Origin: Clonostachys chloroleuca
Taxonomy: Eukaryota > Ascomycota > Sordariomycetes > Hypocreales > Bionectriaceae
Direction: 5' to 3'
Assembly (NCBI GenBank): GCA_037952775.1
Contig: JBANAY010000003.1
Span: 32,612,001 to 32,676,000 of the forward strand
DNA length: 64,000 nucleotides
Shown: one piece after another, positions 30,780 through 42,137 of the stretch
How positions within the stretch are numbered: position 1 is the first letter of the stretch
Layout: each line of letters opens with the position of its first letter
Position numbers and translations under genes: made by a program
Notes under the pieces: model-generated
What the model was told of the DNA's origin: nothing
Databases searched by the model: none
What the model saw: the letters and a program-made list of their open reading frames with translations, nothing else

Positions 30780-33600
30780 GGTGGAGGCGGGGCACGGGAG
30801 ATAAATTCGCTGCTACCCAGAATTCAAAATATGTCGAAAAATTAGTACGGGAGAGGTGTTTTCGTCGGAATCCTGGTATCTAAATGTCGACAACAATTTT
30901 GTATTGTTCGTCTTCAGGTGGGATATCGCCGGGACAAGTTGCGCGATTCTGAAGATGTTTGTATCGTGTGCTTTCCCTGAGTTGGCAAAATTCCTCGTGT
31001 GGCCTTGTGGTAAATGATCGAAGAGTGTTGCATAGTATGACTCTTACACTAGACCTGTTTGGGGCCGATAAGCTGATAAGGCGTTGTGTGCCCCTCACTG
31101 GCTCTTCCTCTGGAAGAACTCCGGAGAAGACGCCATCGTTCTCTACTGCGTGTGCTGTCCGGCTTCCAGCTAATGAGAGAGCTCCATCTAGTAGCTGACA
31201 TATCATGTCAAGTCTGGAGGAGTGGATAGGAATAGAGTGGCCGTCCAGAGCGATATCGCAAGAGCGAAGTGCAAACAGGAGCTGGAAACATCTCGGTTCT
31301 GCTACCAACTCCGATAAACTAGCTGTACAGAGTGACGACATAACTATTGTTGATTCGTGCTGACAAAATACTTCCTTCGACGTGAATTATGAACGCATAC
31401 CTAGGAGCTCGGTCTCCTCCTGATGACCTGCATTTCCGTCATCTGACTACGACTCGATGGGATGGTAAAATGAAAATGCAGCCGAGGAAGGAAACAGGAT
31501 TGCTGGGACGTGAATTGGAACTTTGACTGCCACCGCAATCTGTTGTTGTGTGGTGATGTCCGAAGATGTTCTTTTTTTAGAGGTGGTTGTGTAGCACTTG
31601 CGACACAACAACCAAGAGTATAAACCTCCCCCACGACTCCTACCCAGCACGACCAATCTGGTGTCCTCCGTATGGTGCGCCAGCTGCTGGCTGCAGCTAC
31701 ATGCAATAGTCTTGCCACCGCGGTCCACGGGCGGACTTGGTTGTGCATGAATGCTACCTGCTATGCCTCAAACTCGGGGTGTAGGGTGGGCGGATGGTAA
31801 GTGAGGCTTATGAGAGGGTTACACGCAAGACAACGTAAACGTTCAGCCGGAGGATAGGGGGCAGTGTTCGAATGCGGCATATCTGCATGTTCAGAATAAC
31901 GATCACCAACGTGCGGAAACGGCATCACCAGTTTCCTTCCCTGGTCAATCCTTGGATATGCCGCAAAGCGCCATTCTGTTGCCCATGAAGAAAGGGTTGA
32001 TTGGCGCTTGCTGGGGGCACAAAGGGCAACTAGGATCGGGATCAGACCACACCTTATCCTAGAGTATCGGTGTTGGTTCAGCGACGGATGGATCAATAGA
32101 AACCCGTCCCGAAAGCACTTGCCCCCCGGCTGGGATAAGCAGCCACATGCGAGTGTGCGTCTGGCACGGCCCGGCTCAGTCGCCCACGCTCACCTGCTCA
32201 CTCAGCCAACATAGCGGCCACGCACACCACCAGCAAGACAGAAGGGACGGTTGGGCGGCGGGGGACCCCAATGAGGAAGGGAAAATCTGATCCTTGGAGG
32301 ACGAGGTCCCGCCTCATGCGGCCTGGGGAGGGGCGCGGGCCAGCGAGGACGAATCTAATCTCGACTCTTGCCGCCCAGATGTGCCAGGGCGGTGGGAGGA
32401 GGTGACGGTAGTGCAGCTCTGCGACCTCTTTAGGTGCAGTGTGGCTGGGGCCCACCCCCATGGCGAGGCTTCTGGAGCTCCCGATTGGCTGCTGGCCGGT
32501 CGGACGCCTGGCTCCCGTGCAAGCTGCAGAGCCAATCACAGCGCTATCGCATGCTTCTTGGCGGCAATGGAGACGGCAGCTGGGGCTCCTGCTTGACTCG
32601 CCGATGGGGCCCTGGGCTTCTAACCAACCACAGGCCGCCCTCCGCCGCTGGCCCACAGCCAAGCACATCTATCACATCTCACTCCTGCCGAGTTTCGATA
32701 CCCTCCAAGCACAGAAGCAAAGTGCACAGTCGGACGCAATGGGACCCCTCCAACAAGAGGCGGTAATGTAATGTGCTCGGTGACTGCCATTGATGCAACC
32801 AGGATCGCTAAATATGGATCTGGTTACCTGTTACCACCTCGTATGTACGTACCGCTGACCAGCCCTCTGGCCGGGGCCAAGCCAAGCTGGCCAGCTTCCC
32901 TCTCCTCCTGTAGGGTTGGATATGTCGCTCGGTCGGCGTTTGTGTGGGTGCTTCCATGCGCAAGATGTTCGCTATATTGTCCTAGCCCGCCACTCCTGGG
33001 TGACCTGCCTCTCTCCCCCTATTGACGAAGGGTTTTGGACTCATCCAGGAACGAATCTCAGTCGACTTCTGGCGCCGCCCCTCGACGTGGCCTGGGTTTG
33101 GAACTTGGCAATCTCTTAAACATTACCGCTCGGCCACTCTCGTTGTCGTATTGCCGTTGGTGACCGCTGGCTTGGTATAGGCGCCCGGATCGACAAGCTG
33201 TCGGCGTCTAAGTGCAGCTTCTGTCACTAGGAAACCCACCCCTGCTACCTATCAGAGACCGACTTTGCCCATCTCCATACCTCTAGGTAAGGATCCACGA
33301 TCCCGTGTTATGCTTTGTCTGGTCCCACCATTACCACGTTTGGCCCTGCTCCCCAGTTTCTCTCCTCTCGCGTGCTAGACGCTCAAAAGTCTAGGCCTCC
33401 CTCTTATTGCTAGCTGGTCCTGCTCTTCCTTCTTCCCTCGATAGCTGGTCTCAACAATCTCATTTCATCTTTCATTGTTCTTCCAGACTTCGCTGTGCGG
33501 GTGTCCTGGATTGTTCAACTTGTCTTACAGACCCGACTTACACTGCCTCGGATCTGACCGTTTTGTCTGCTTAGTTCTTTTTCACCACATATAGCCCATC
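30780..33600. other. Intergenic between eIF2-gamma and the membrane-protein gene
   Basis: 2.8 kb between two divergent genes. Apart from the doubtful 153-codon frame at 30880-31341 no gene is supportable. The last 450 bases (33150-33600) are strongly pyrimidine-rich with no long frame, typical of a fungal leader and core promoter. Confidence 0.5.
30880..31341 (-). CDS. Doubtful open frame, 153 codons
   Basis: An ATG-to-stop frame just upstream of eIF2-gamma on the same strand, with 100 bases between its stop and the eIF2-gamma ATG. The translation (MSSLCTASLSELVAEPRC...) has ordinary composition, is Leu/Ser/Arg-rich and lacks low-complexity sequence, but I see no domain, signal peptide or membrane segment. 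It occupies the place where the eIF2-gamma promoter should be. It could be an uncharacterised small gene, an upstream exon region or chance. Confidence 0.2.
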   Translation of the reverse strand: MSSLCTASLSELVAEPRCFQLLFALRSCDIALDGHSIPIHSSRLDMICQLLDGALSLAGSRTAHAVENDGVFSGVLPEEEPVRGTQRLISLSAPNRSSVRVILCNTLRSFTTRPHEEFCQLRESTRYKHLQNRATCPGDIPPEDEQYKIVVDI

Positions 33601-35234
33601 ATGACTGGGTCAGGTTAGTTCAACGCTCTTGTCTTGTACATTGGGAGACGGTCTGGATACTAACAGCATGTGAAGACGACAAGAAGCGGCCTACCGCTCT
33701 AAACCTCACACCTGCCCGCTCTCCATCAACAGGCTCGAACTCGTCCTCGGACAGCTCCCTTAAGCACCCTCGCACACCTCGATTTGCAGAGGCTACATCA
33801 GTTCATTCTCCTGTAGAGCCAACCCGTTCCCCCTTTGCCGACCCTGAGAAGGCCCAGGTCGTTGTTCAGGCGCAGCCCGCCGATATTGGTTTCGGCTACA
33901 TCAACAATGGAGAATCGCAAGTTCCCAAGACGCCACTGAGGAGCGCCATGAAGATTCCCGGCACCCCAGGAAGAAAGTTTGGCAACCCCATGAGCCCAAC
34001 TTTCAACGAGGCGGAGATCTTGGAGAAGCGTGAACTTGCCACCGACAAGGAACAAGCTCGTGACCTGGTAAGTCGAGCACTTGGTGAACCGCTCATGACT
34101 GTAACTGACACCTCTCGCAGAAAATCAAGACTCGAGTCCGCATGGCCAAGTTTGCGCTTCGCGGCGTGAACTTTAGCTGCTCGCTCATTATCCTGTGCAT
34201 GCTTTCTTCAACCTTTGCTATTTTCAATGCCAGCAAGGGACTTGCTTCCCAGAGCAGTCTCCCGCCCTGGGCTGAAGGTACCAATACCTGGCCTCAGAAG
34301 TTGGTCCTTGCAATGGCGTGTGTGTCTCTGACGGCTTGCATTATTGTCTTCATCACTTTCTTCCGACGTGGACACAAGCGCGCTGAGAAGGTCAACACTT
34401 ACTACCATATGTTTGCTATTGGCTGGGTATGTCGAATATCCTACCCTCAGGTCATCCGGCCTTGACAAAGTAGCTAACACTTTACGATAGTTCATTGCAA
34501 GCTTGGTTCTCTGGGGAGTCACTGCCGCCCTCTATCAGAATTCCAGGAACAACAGCAACAACAAGGACATGTGGGGATGGTCTTGCGTCAACAACAAGCG
34601 AGAATCCATCTTCGAGGACCAGGTCAACTACCAGCTCATCTGCCGCCTTCAGAACTGGGCCATGATCTGCATCATTATCGAGGTCGTCATCGAGGTCCTC
34701 TGCATCATCCTCTACAGCGTCGTCTTCTACCGTTACTACACCAAGCGACGCCTCGCTAAGACCATGGACAACAGAGACCGAGCCCGCTCTGATCTCTACC
34801 TTGCCCAGCTTCGCGCACAATCCGCCCCCAACACTCCAGGATTTGGCCCCAAGTCCCCGGCATTGAGCCAGTACGCCATGTCGCCCCGTCATCCTCCGGC
34901 TGCCTATCGCAACTTGGGCGACATTGAGGAGAGCCCCTTTACCCCTGGCGGCAAGCTGCACGAGCCTGCATCCCAGTTCAACTCTCCCAAGCCCGACTTT
35001 AAGCTCCAGGCACCTCCCAAGAAGGCTCCTTCAGCCACCCCCAAGACGGAGCAGTCGCCATTTACCCCGGTCTCGGGACAATCACCATTCAGCCCCACCA
35101 CTGAATCCGGGGTCAGCTCAAACAACCAAAAAAATACCACCACAATCGCTGATGATGAGCCCGTATACGACGCTGTGCCCATCCCAGGTGCATATGCTGG
35201 CCAGGCTTACAAGCCCCATCTGGAGCAGCGTTAA
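33601..35234 (+). CDS. Four-TM fungal membrane protein, possible HAM-8 homologue
   Basis: 487 residues in four exons: 33601-33613 (13 bases), 33667-34067, 34121-34426, 34491-35234. The N-terminal 135 residues are cytosolic-looking, Ser/Pro-rich with TPxR/K sites (PKTPLRSAMKIPGTPGRKFG). Four hydrophobic segments follow: about FALRGVNFSCSLIILCMLSS, LVLAMACVSLTACIIVFITF, FIASLVLWGVTAAL and AMICIIIEVVIEVLCIILYS. The segment between TM3 and TM4 has WGWSCVNNK. The C-terminal 150 residues are disordered with three near-identical SPFTP/SPFSP motifs. The arrangement recalls the Neurospora hyphal-anastomosis protein HAM-8, needed for cell fusion; I am not certain of that match. SP/TP density suggests control by MAP kinase or CDK. 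Confidence 0.85.
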
Positions 35235-37693
35235 AGGACTTGCCTTCCTATAAACGTTGTACATTTGGTTTCAAACTTCATATTCGCTCTGAGCCTGGGC
35301 GTCTGTACATAATTCATCATCAGGCTGGCACTGTTGTGTCCATTTGGTTGTTTGTTTCTCTTCTGGCGATCCAGTAATATATACCCTTGGCGTTTAATGT
35401 GAAATCGGAATTGATGAATGGAGGCTTTTTTTTTTTTTTTTTTGGATAACTTTTGATTTTATACACATCGACATACACATGCACCTGCTGGCGACTCCTC
35501 AATATCGAGTCTTTTTTTTTCTATAATTTCTGGGGGAAAAGCATGCCATTTGGCTCGTCGTGTACGAAGCGAGATTCTATCGATCATGACATTTTTTCAC
35601 GGTCTCTTATGTTTCTCAGCATTTCTTTTATACACCCATTAGTCTCCTTTAGTTGATTCATATCTATCAAAAGTATGGTAGCTCAAAAAATGAAAATACA
35701 AAAAAAGAATAAATTGAATGATAAACAAAAATTCAAAACTTCAGTCGCAGTGTCGATCGATCAATTGTACTTGAATCGAGAACTCGATACCTCCTTGAGG
35801 AGCAATAAGCCTCTTTTTGCCGAGCTCATCCAAAGTAATAGACGAGTAGTTTTCTCATACCTCGTATGGATTTTGGGACTTCTGCACATGGAGGGCTGTC
35901 GTGGCACCTCATAACCGAGGCAAAGTGACCACCACTACTGGTACCACCATCGCTGCTTTTGTAGTTTGATTGCACACAAATTAGTTCATTACCCCGTCTA
36001 TTTTTACTACATGGGAGTGAAAGGGAGCACTCTGTTAATGACGGTTCATATATACGGTCCTGTGGTCCTGTGGATTCAATAGGGGTTGTGCCCCTTTGTC
36101 ACCACACTCCCCTTTATCTTGTACGATCTTAAACAAAAACTAAGTCCCCTCAACTGTCGGTACTATTACCAGCAAGAACATACTACATAGTATTCTTGCT
36201 CGGAGTTATTATACTTATGTCATTGCAGGTGCCGGCGAGAACTTGTACTCCCCTCAGCTTCTTATACAGGGGGCACTGGTGTTCACTATTTTCATAAAAG
36301 GCCTAGAGATAATTTAACAGATCCAGATTTGTTTCCTCTTCTTTCCAAAAATTTATCGACCAGGGCCGCTAACTGCATGGCTCCTGGTTTCGCCTGCTTG
36401 CTTACTATGTCAGCCAGTTGCATACAATCCCGCGACAGCCCGTATTTGCAGTCGGTGTAACATGCCTCATTTCTATTACGATAAATACTGCATATAAACT
36501 CGTTTTACTTTCACTATAGTGACTCAAGGCAGAATAACAAATAATTACTAGAAAAACCAATACTCGTCGAAAGAAAACCTAATACTCGTCCAAAGAAAAC
36601 CCAATACTCATCGAAAGAAAACCCAATACTCATCGAAAGAAAACCCAATACTCGTCGAAGAAAAAATAAAACTCGAATGAACATGGACTAAGATAGAGGA
36701 CTTGGAATCCTGGCAACTATTCGACCCTGGGAAGGTGATCTGTTACCATGCACAAGGAAATACACAAGGTGAATGAAATTTTAGCCAACGATCTACTTTG
36801 TTGAGAGATACCATCCATAAGCATATTATTTATTTCCCTTGAGATTTGAGCACTTTCAATAGCTGGGTGCAACCAACATAACGAACGAAGCAAGACTGAG
36901 ACTAGTCTACCAAGTACACGTATCAAGTCATAACTTTCTTCAACTACTGAGGTTCATAAAGGAAAACGCTTTGCTGCAAAGGCCACAAGCTGACGTTGAT
37001 TCTCTATACCTCCTAGGCCACCAGGGTCATCTACGATACTTTGCCCAGGTTGTGCAGGGTTGGCTCTGCACACAGGGCTAAAAAAATCAATGACTAAAGC
37101 ATACGTCCTGATTGGAAAATCCCTGAACTGCCCGTAGTAGCCATGCCACTATGCAGGGCCGCCTTGAATCATTACTTTTGACAGCATGACATTCGAGTGG
37201 ACTCACTAGAGAGTTGATTGAGACAACACCTCTCCCAGGCTACATCATGCCGTGCCAAAAGGAGAATTAGAACGGGTCTGTTTAAAGGAATAAATAAATA
37301 AGATTCGTGAGAGTAATCCCGTAGATACAGAAACAGCTACAGGACAAAGCAAGTAAAGAACCACTTGCATTACTTTTTTGGTAGCCCGCCACACCTCCAT
37401 GCATTAAAGGTGTAAAGGACTTCCTGAACCATCGTCACGCGGCCAATCCAGTCTCACCCCGATTCCTGAAAAGCCGCCCCAAGAGCAGCGTCGATGCCGT
37501 CCTGGGGGACTCTCTAAAAAACAAATAAGAGAAAAAGGCGAATCTATCGACAACTACCGGAAAAAAAGATTGAATCACCCTAAAACCCCAGAAATGCCCA
37601 ACTTTCGTAGTCGTCTCGTCGTCAAATAAGACACCTTGATGAGAAGCAGTCCCGGGAGAAACAGTCTAGAGATAAAGGTGCTTTCGTTTTTTT
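35235..37693. other. AT-rich gene-free region
   Basis: 2.46 kb between two convergent genes, clearly more AT-rich than its surroundings with many stop codons in all frames. It has long T and A runs (35427-35443, 35512-35520) and contains the 22-bp tandem repeat described separately. The AT bias could reflect repeat-induced point mutation of an old element, but I recognise no transposon protein remnant. The right 300 bases are the eIF4A 3' flank. Confidence 0.55.
36557..36665. repeat. 22-bp tandem repeat, five copies
   Basis: Copies start at 36557, 36579, 36601, 36623 and 36645. The unit is CCAATACTCRTCGAAAGAAA plus AC. Copies 3 and 4 are identical, the others differ at one to three positions, and copy 5 loses a base before decaying into an A-rich tail. 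There are no unique spacers, so it is a minisatellite and not a CRISPR array. Confidence 0.95.
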
Positions 37694-37889
37694 TTAAATG
37701 AGGTCAGCGACGTTCATGGGCATCTCCTCAATCTGGGTGCTGTAAAACTGCTCGATCTCGCGCATCATACGCACGTCCTCGGCGGTGACAAAGTTGATGG
37801 CCACACCCTTTCGGCCGAATCGACCACCACGACCAATACGGTGAATGTAGTTCTCACGGTTGGCGGGGAGATCGTAGTTGATGACCAGC

Positions 37890-37920
<31 letters not shown>

Positions 37921-37943
37921 GAAGGTCAGTGGCAATCAGGACA

Positions 37944-37975
<32 letters not shown>

Positions 37976-39288
37976 CAGGTCACGCTGAGCCTGGTCCATG
38001 TCACCGTGCATGGCAGAGACAGTGAAGTCACGGGCAGTGAGCTTGTCAGTGAGCCAGTCGACCTTTCTGCGGGTGTTGCAGAAGATGACGGCCTGAGTAA
38101 TGGTGACAGTCTCGTACAAGTCGGACAGAGTGTCGAGCTTCCACTCCTCCTTCTCGACGGCAATGTAGAACTGCTTGATACCTTCCAGGGTAAGCTCGTC
38201 CTTCTTGACCAGGATACGGACGGGGTCACGCATGAACTTGGTGGTAACCTCAAGGACGTCCTGGGGCATGGTAGCGGACAGGAGAACGACCTGGGTGGAC
38301 TGGGGGAGGAGCTGGAAGATGTCGTAGATCTGCTCGGTGAAACCACGCTGCCAGGGGTGTTAGAAAATGCGGGGCAAAGTGGCGGGGTGAAGTTTCATGG
38401 GCTTACAGAAAGCATTTCGTCGGCCTCGTCAAGGACGAACATCTTCATGGCGTCGGTGCGGAGGAAGCGACGCTGGATCATGTCGTGAACACGGCCAGGA
38501 GTTCCGACGACGACCTGGGGGCCGTCCTGGAGAGCCTTCATGTCGTCACGGACGCTGGTGCCACCAATGCAAGCGTGGCACTCGACGTTCATGAAATCGC
38601 CAATAGCGACCACGACCTTCTGAATTTGCTGAGCAAGCTCACGGGTGGGGGCGAGGATGAGTGCCTGGCACTGCTTCACCGCGGGGTCGATCTTCTGGAG
38701 AACGGAGATGGAGAAGGTGGCAGTCTTGCCAGTTCCGGACTGGGCCTGGGCAATAACATCGTGACCCTTGATGACGGGCATGATAGCACGCTGCTGGATA
38801 GCGGAGGGACGCTCGAAACCGTAGGCGTAGACTGCGCGGGCTTGTTAACAAGCCTGTCCATCTGAATTTGGGGTTTGTGGGTTTATTGGTTCCAACTTAC
38901 CACCACGGAGCAGCTCGGACTTGAGGTTCATGTCGTCGAAGGAGTCGACGGTCTCATCGTAGTTGGACTCGATCTGTCCTATTGGCGGGGAGGTGAGATG
39001 TTAGCATTTTGAACCACCTCAATTGTTTCGTGTTTGGTCCTCCTTGAGATTGGCATTTTGCATCGCCCTGTCTCAAAGGCGCGCAAGGGTAAGGGCGCAA
39101 GGGCAGTGGCAGCAGTGCAAGCCGTCCAGCTACGCTTGATGGGGGGTGTAAGAGGACCCATATTCGCGCAGCCAGATATGATACCCAAAAGAAAAGCGAG
39201 GCAGGAGAGAAAATATTTTCGCGAGCGAAGGAGAGGCAGGTAGAAACTTACCCTCGGGGACGTCCTCGAGTCCCTTGTCGGTAGCCAT
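37694..39288 (-). CDS. TIF1: Translation initiation factor eIF4A (DEAD-box helicase)
   Basis: ATP-dependent RNA helicase of the eIF4F cap complex. Four exons on the minus strand: 39252-39288, 38901-38978, 38407-38831, 37694-38347; 397 residues, the family length. Motifs in order: Q-motif [21 protein letters not shown], Ia [75 protein letters not shown], and the invariant C-terminal MPMNVADLI. All three introns interrupt the N-terminal domain, and the third splits DEADEMLS from RGFTEQIYD. The gene is divergent from the F-box/JmjC gene. Confidence 0.98.
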
Positions 39289-40263
39289 GATTGCGGTTGT
39301 GGAAGAAAAAAAACTAGATCAAGCACAGCTCGACCTAGTTGGAGGGGAAATCGCGGGGTGAAGGGTAAGCGTGGGAAAAGATCGCAGGCTCCTCAAGCTG
39401 GGGCTGCGAGTGTCGCGGAATTAAATGTAACTTCGTCTAGTTCTTGCGCTCTCGAAATTCTCGAGAACAGACAGAACCAGGAATGGGCGTTTGATATATG
39501 TCGTGGATGGTTCGTTTGTGGAAGTTGAGGAAGAAGAGGAAGAAAAAAGTTTCGACGGAGGGGCGCACCGCTGGGTTGTATTTTTTTTTTCTTCGGGCCC
39601 TTTGGCTGGACCACGCATCGGGCCAACCCCTCCACAGCCAATCATTAGGGCTGTGGCCAGGTCCAGGTGTGGGGCCTGCCAATGGGGGGTGGCAGCAGGG
39701 CACCAACAGTGAGTCCACCAAAAAAAAACCCATCTTTTGCCTGCGTTCGACCGGGTCTGCCACGATCCGCCACCCAGTCATGGGAGTCGTATGATTCTGT
39801 GGTGCTCTTTTTGGTGTTGTGCTAGCGGCAACAGCTTCAAATTTTACCACCAAGCGGCTGTGCCTTTCGTTCGACTGACTCACAACTGTTGGTTCGAACT
39901 CCCTCGACACACTTATTACTCAATCTCAGTCTCAATCTTAATCTCACTCTCACCACTCTGATTCCCCCTTTGCTCACCAGTCCCCTTGCTCGCGCGGACT
40001 TTTGGTGTTCTTTTGTTCTTATTTCCGATACCATCTTAGCTTCTCAGAAGTATTCCGGAGTTTTTTTGCCTATTTTTCTTTTTTTTTTTTTTTTGCCCGG
40101 CGGCGCTACCTGCCTGTTCGACCCAATTCTTAAGCTCTCAAAACCACCGCTTTAGGCTCCTGCTACACTACTACACAGAATTTACGCCGTAATATTGATT
40201 GCCCGCCTACGACGCTAGGGGCTCTTTCAGTGCTATCAATAAGTCCTGTTGGCTGCGCTCAAC
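39289..40263. promoter_or_regulatory. Divergent promoter region, eIF4A / F-box-JmjC gene
   Basis: 975 bases between two start codons. It includes G/A-rich sequence near 39510-39560, TCTCAATCT-type pyrimidine repeats (39920-39955), and a 15-base T run (40080-40094), probably part of the JmjC leader. There is no supportable gene; the overlapping frames on both strands are low complexity. Confidence 0.5.
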
Positions 40264-42137
40264 ATGCCATCTGCTCTCACTGCAACACCCATGCACCATG
40301 AGTCACGTATAATCGTCAGCGATGACTCCCAACCTGGCGCGATCCCCTCGCATCCTCTAGGAGTCAAGCCCCTTGGCAACCAGTACTTTTTCCAGGGACC
40401 CAGCGCGCGCAAATGCATAGGGAAATGGCTGCCCCTGCCAGACGAGATTCTGATGGTCGTTTTGGAATACTTTGACCAGTCATCTTTGACTCAGCTCGGG
40501 GCCACGTGCAAGTTCTTTTTTGCCTTTTGCCACTCTGAAGAATTATGGAAGGCGCTGTTCCTCCAGTAAGTACGAGTCTCGTAAAGAAAGTTTCCAGTGT
40601 CACAGTGAAGCACACGGTTGGGGTGACATATCAAAATCTTCCCCAAACGGGAACTGTCTCCCCGATTGCAGAGGCATGACTGATACATTGAGCATTCTTT
40701 CTTTTCTTTTCTTTTCTTTTCTTTTCTTTTCTTTTCTTTTCTTTTCTTTTCTTTTCTTTTCTTTTCTTTTCTTTTCTTTTCTTTTCTTTTCTTTTCTTTT
40801 CTTTTCTTTTCTTTTCTTTTCTTTTCTATTCTATTCTTTTCTTTTCTATTCTATGCTTTCTTGTTCTCTCTCCTGTATTTGTAATGCTTATGTGTTGGCG
40901 CTGGTTTTGCCTCTGTTATTTGTTTCGTACCGTAAAGACTTACACGCGCTTGCTTCCTTGTAGGATATGCCCAAGTAATGACCAGGATGTCAAGTGGGCG
41001 GGATCTTGGAGATCGACTGTTCTCGGCCTCCCGGGGGATTTCGGCGTAAGGATCGACTGTAGTAATGTCTTTTCAGATGTCTTACACCGGCCGTTCGCCT
41101 GTAGCAACATCGATCTGGCCCAGTTCACATCCAACATCCCCAAGGCGAACCGTATCCGCCGGTTTGCTAACCTCACCCATGAGGAGTTTGCTGAACGATG
41201 GGCTGAAGAGCCGTTTGTTCTGTCGGAGTGCATCCAGTCGTGGCCCGTTGCCTCGCAATGGTCCATCGACAAGCTGCTAAAGGACCACGCTGACGTCAAG
41301 TTCCGCGCAGAGGCTGTGGATTGGACGCTTTCTACATATTGCAAGTATATGGACAAGAATTGGGATGAAAGCCCCCTGTACTTGTTTGATCGTGGGTTCG
41401 CAGAGAAGATGGGCATCAAGGTTGGACATGAGACTGGGGCAGCCTATTGGCGACCAGAGTGCTTCGGCCCTGACTTTTTCGAAGTGCTGGGCGATGAAAG
41501 ACCGGCTCATCGATGGCTCATCATGGGCCCTGCACGAAGCGGTTCGACCTTCCATAAGGATCCAAATGCCACTAGTGCGTGGAATGCAGTTATCCAAGGC
41601 TCCAAGTATTGGATCATGTTCCCGCCAACGGCCCAGGTCCCAGGAGTCTATGTCTCCAAGGACAGCAGCGAGGTAACGAGCCCGCTCAGCATCGCAGAGT
41701 GGCTGCTCACATTCCATGAGGAGGCACGCCGGCTTCCTGAGTGCGTCGAGGGGATCTGTGAAGCTGGAGAAATTCTGCATGTCCCCAGTGGCTGGTGGCA
41801 CCTAGTGGTAAACATCGAAAGTGGGATCGCTCTGACGCAGAATTTTGTGCCACAGTCCCCGGGCTTGCACAACTTGTCCGAGGCGCTGTCGTTCCTGAGA
41901 AACAAGGCAGACCAGGTATCCGGATTCCGACACGATATTGAGAACCCATCAGATCTCTTCATCGAGAGGATGAGAGCGAAGTATCCGGAGCTTCTTGAAA
42001 AGGCGTTGGATATTGCGGATAGGAAGGCGGGGAAGAAGAGACGGTGGGACACTGCCATTGCTGTTGGTGATGAACAGCCGAGTGGCGGGTTCAGTTTCGG
42101 TTTCGCCCTGGGCGAGGACGACGATGAGATCCCTTAA
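40264..42137 (+). CDS. F-box plus JmjC-domain protein
   Basis: Predicted Fe(II)/2-oxoglutarate oxygenase with an F-box. Two exons, 40264-40565 and 40964-42137; 491 residues. Exon 1 carries the F-box (LPLPDEILMVVLEYFDQSSL...) that would link to Skp1. Exon 2 carries a JMJD6/PHF8-like JmjC fold with metal ligands HKD at residues 298-300 (GSTFHKDPN) and a distal His near 380 (GWWHLVVN), plus Lys in QGSKYWIMFPP for 2-oxoglutarate binding. The acidic C-terminus ends GEDDDEIP. The substrate could be a protein Lys/Arg residue; it cannot be told from sequence. The 398-base intron is much longer than others here because of a (CTTTT)n array. Start at the ATG at 40264; the frame is open slightly upstream but without ATG. 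Confidence 0.9.
40701..40855 (+). repeat. (CTTTT)n microsatellite inside the JmjC gene intron
   Basis: Thirty-one pentamer units; the first 25 (40701-40825) are perfect CTTTT, then CTATT and CTATG variants are mixed in. It lies wholly within the intron 40566-40963, on the coding strand, so the pre-mRNA carries an about 155-base C/U tract followed by about 110 bases before the acceptor TTGTAG. Confidence 0.98.

Noticed and set aside
36557..36665. CRISPR-like repeat array
   Set aside because: The repeats are directly adjacent with no spacers and the genome is eukaryotic.
40520..40963. Open frame with FLFFSFLFFS repeats
   Set aside because: It is the translation of the intronic CTTTT array, which stays open in all forward frames.
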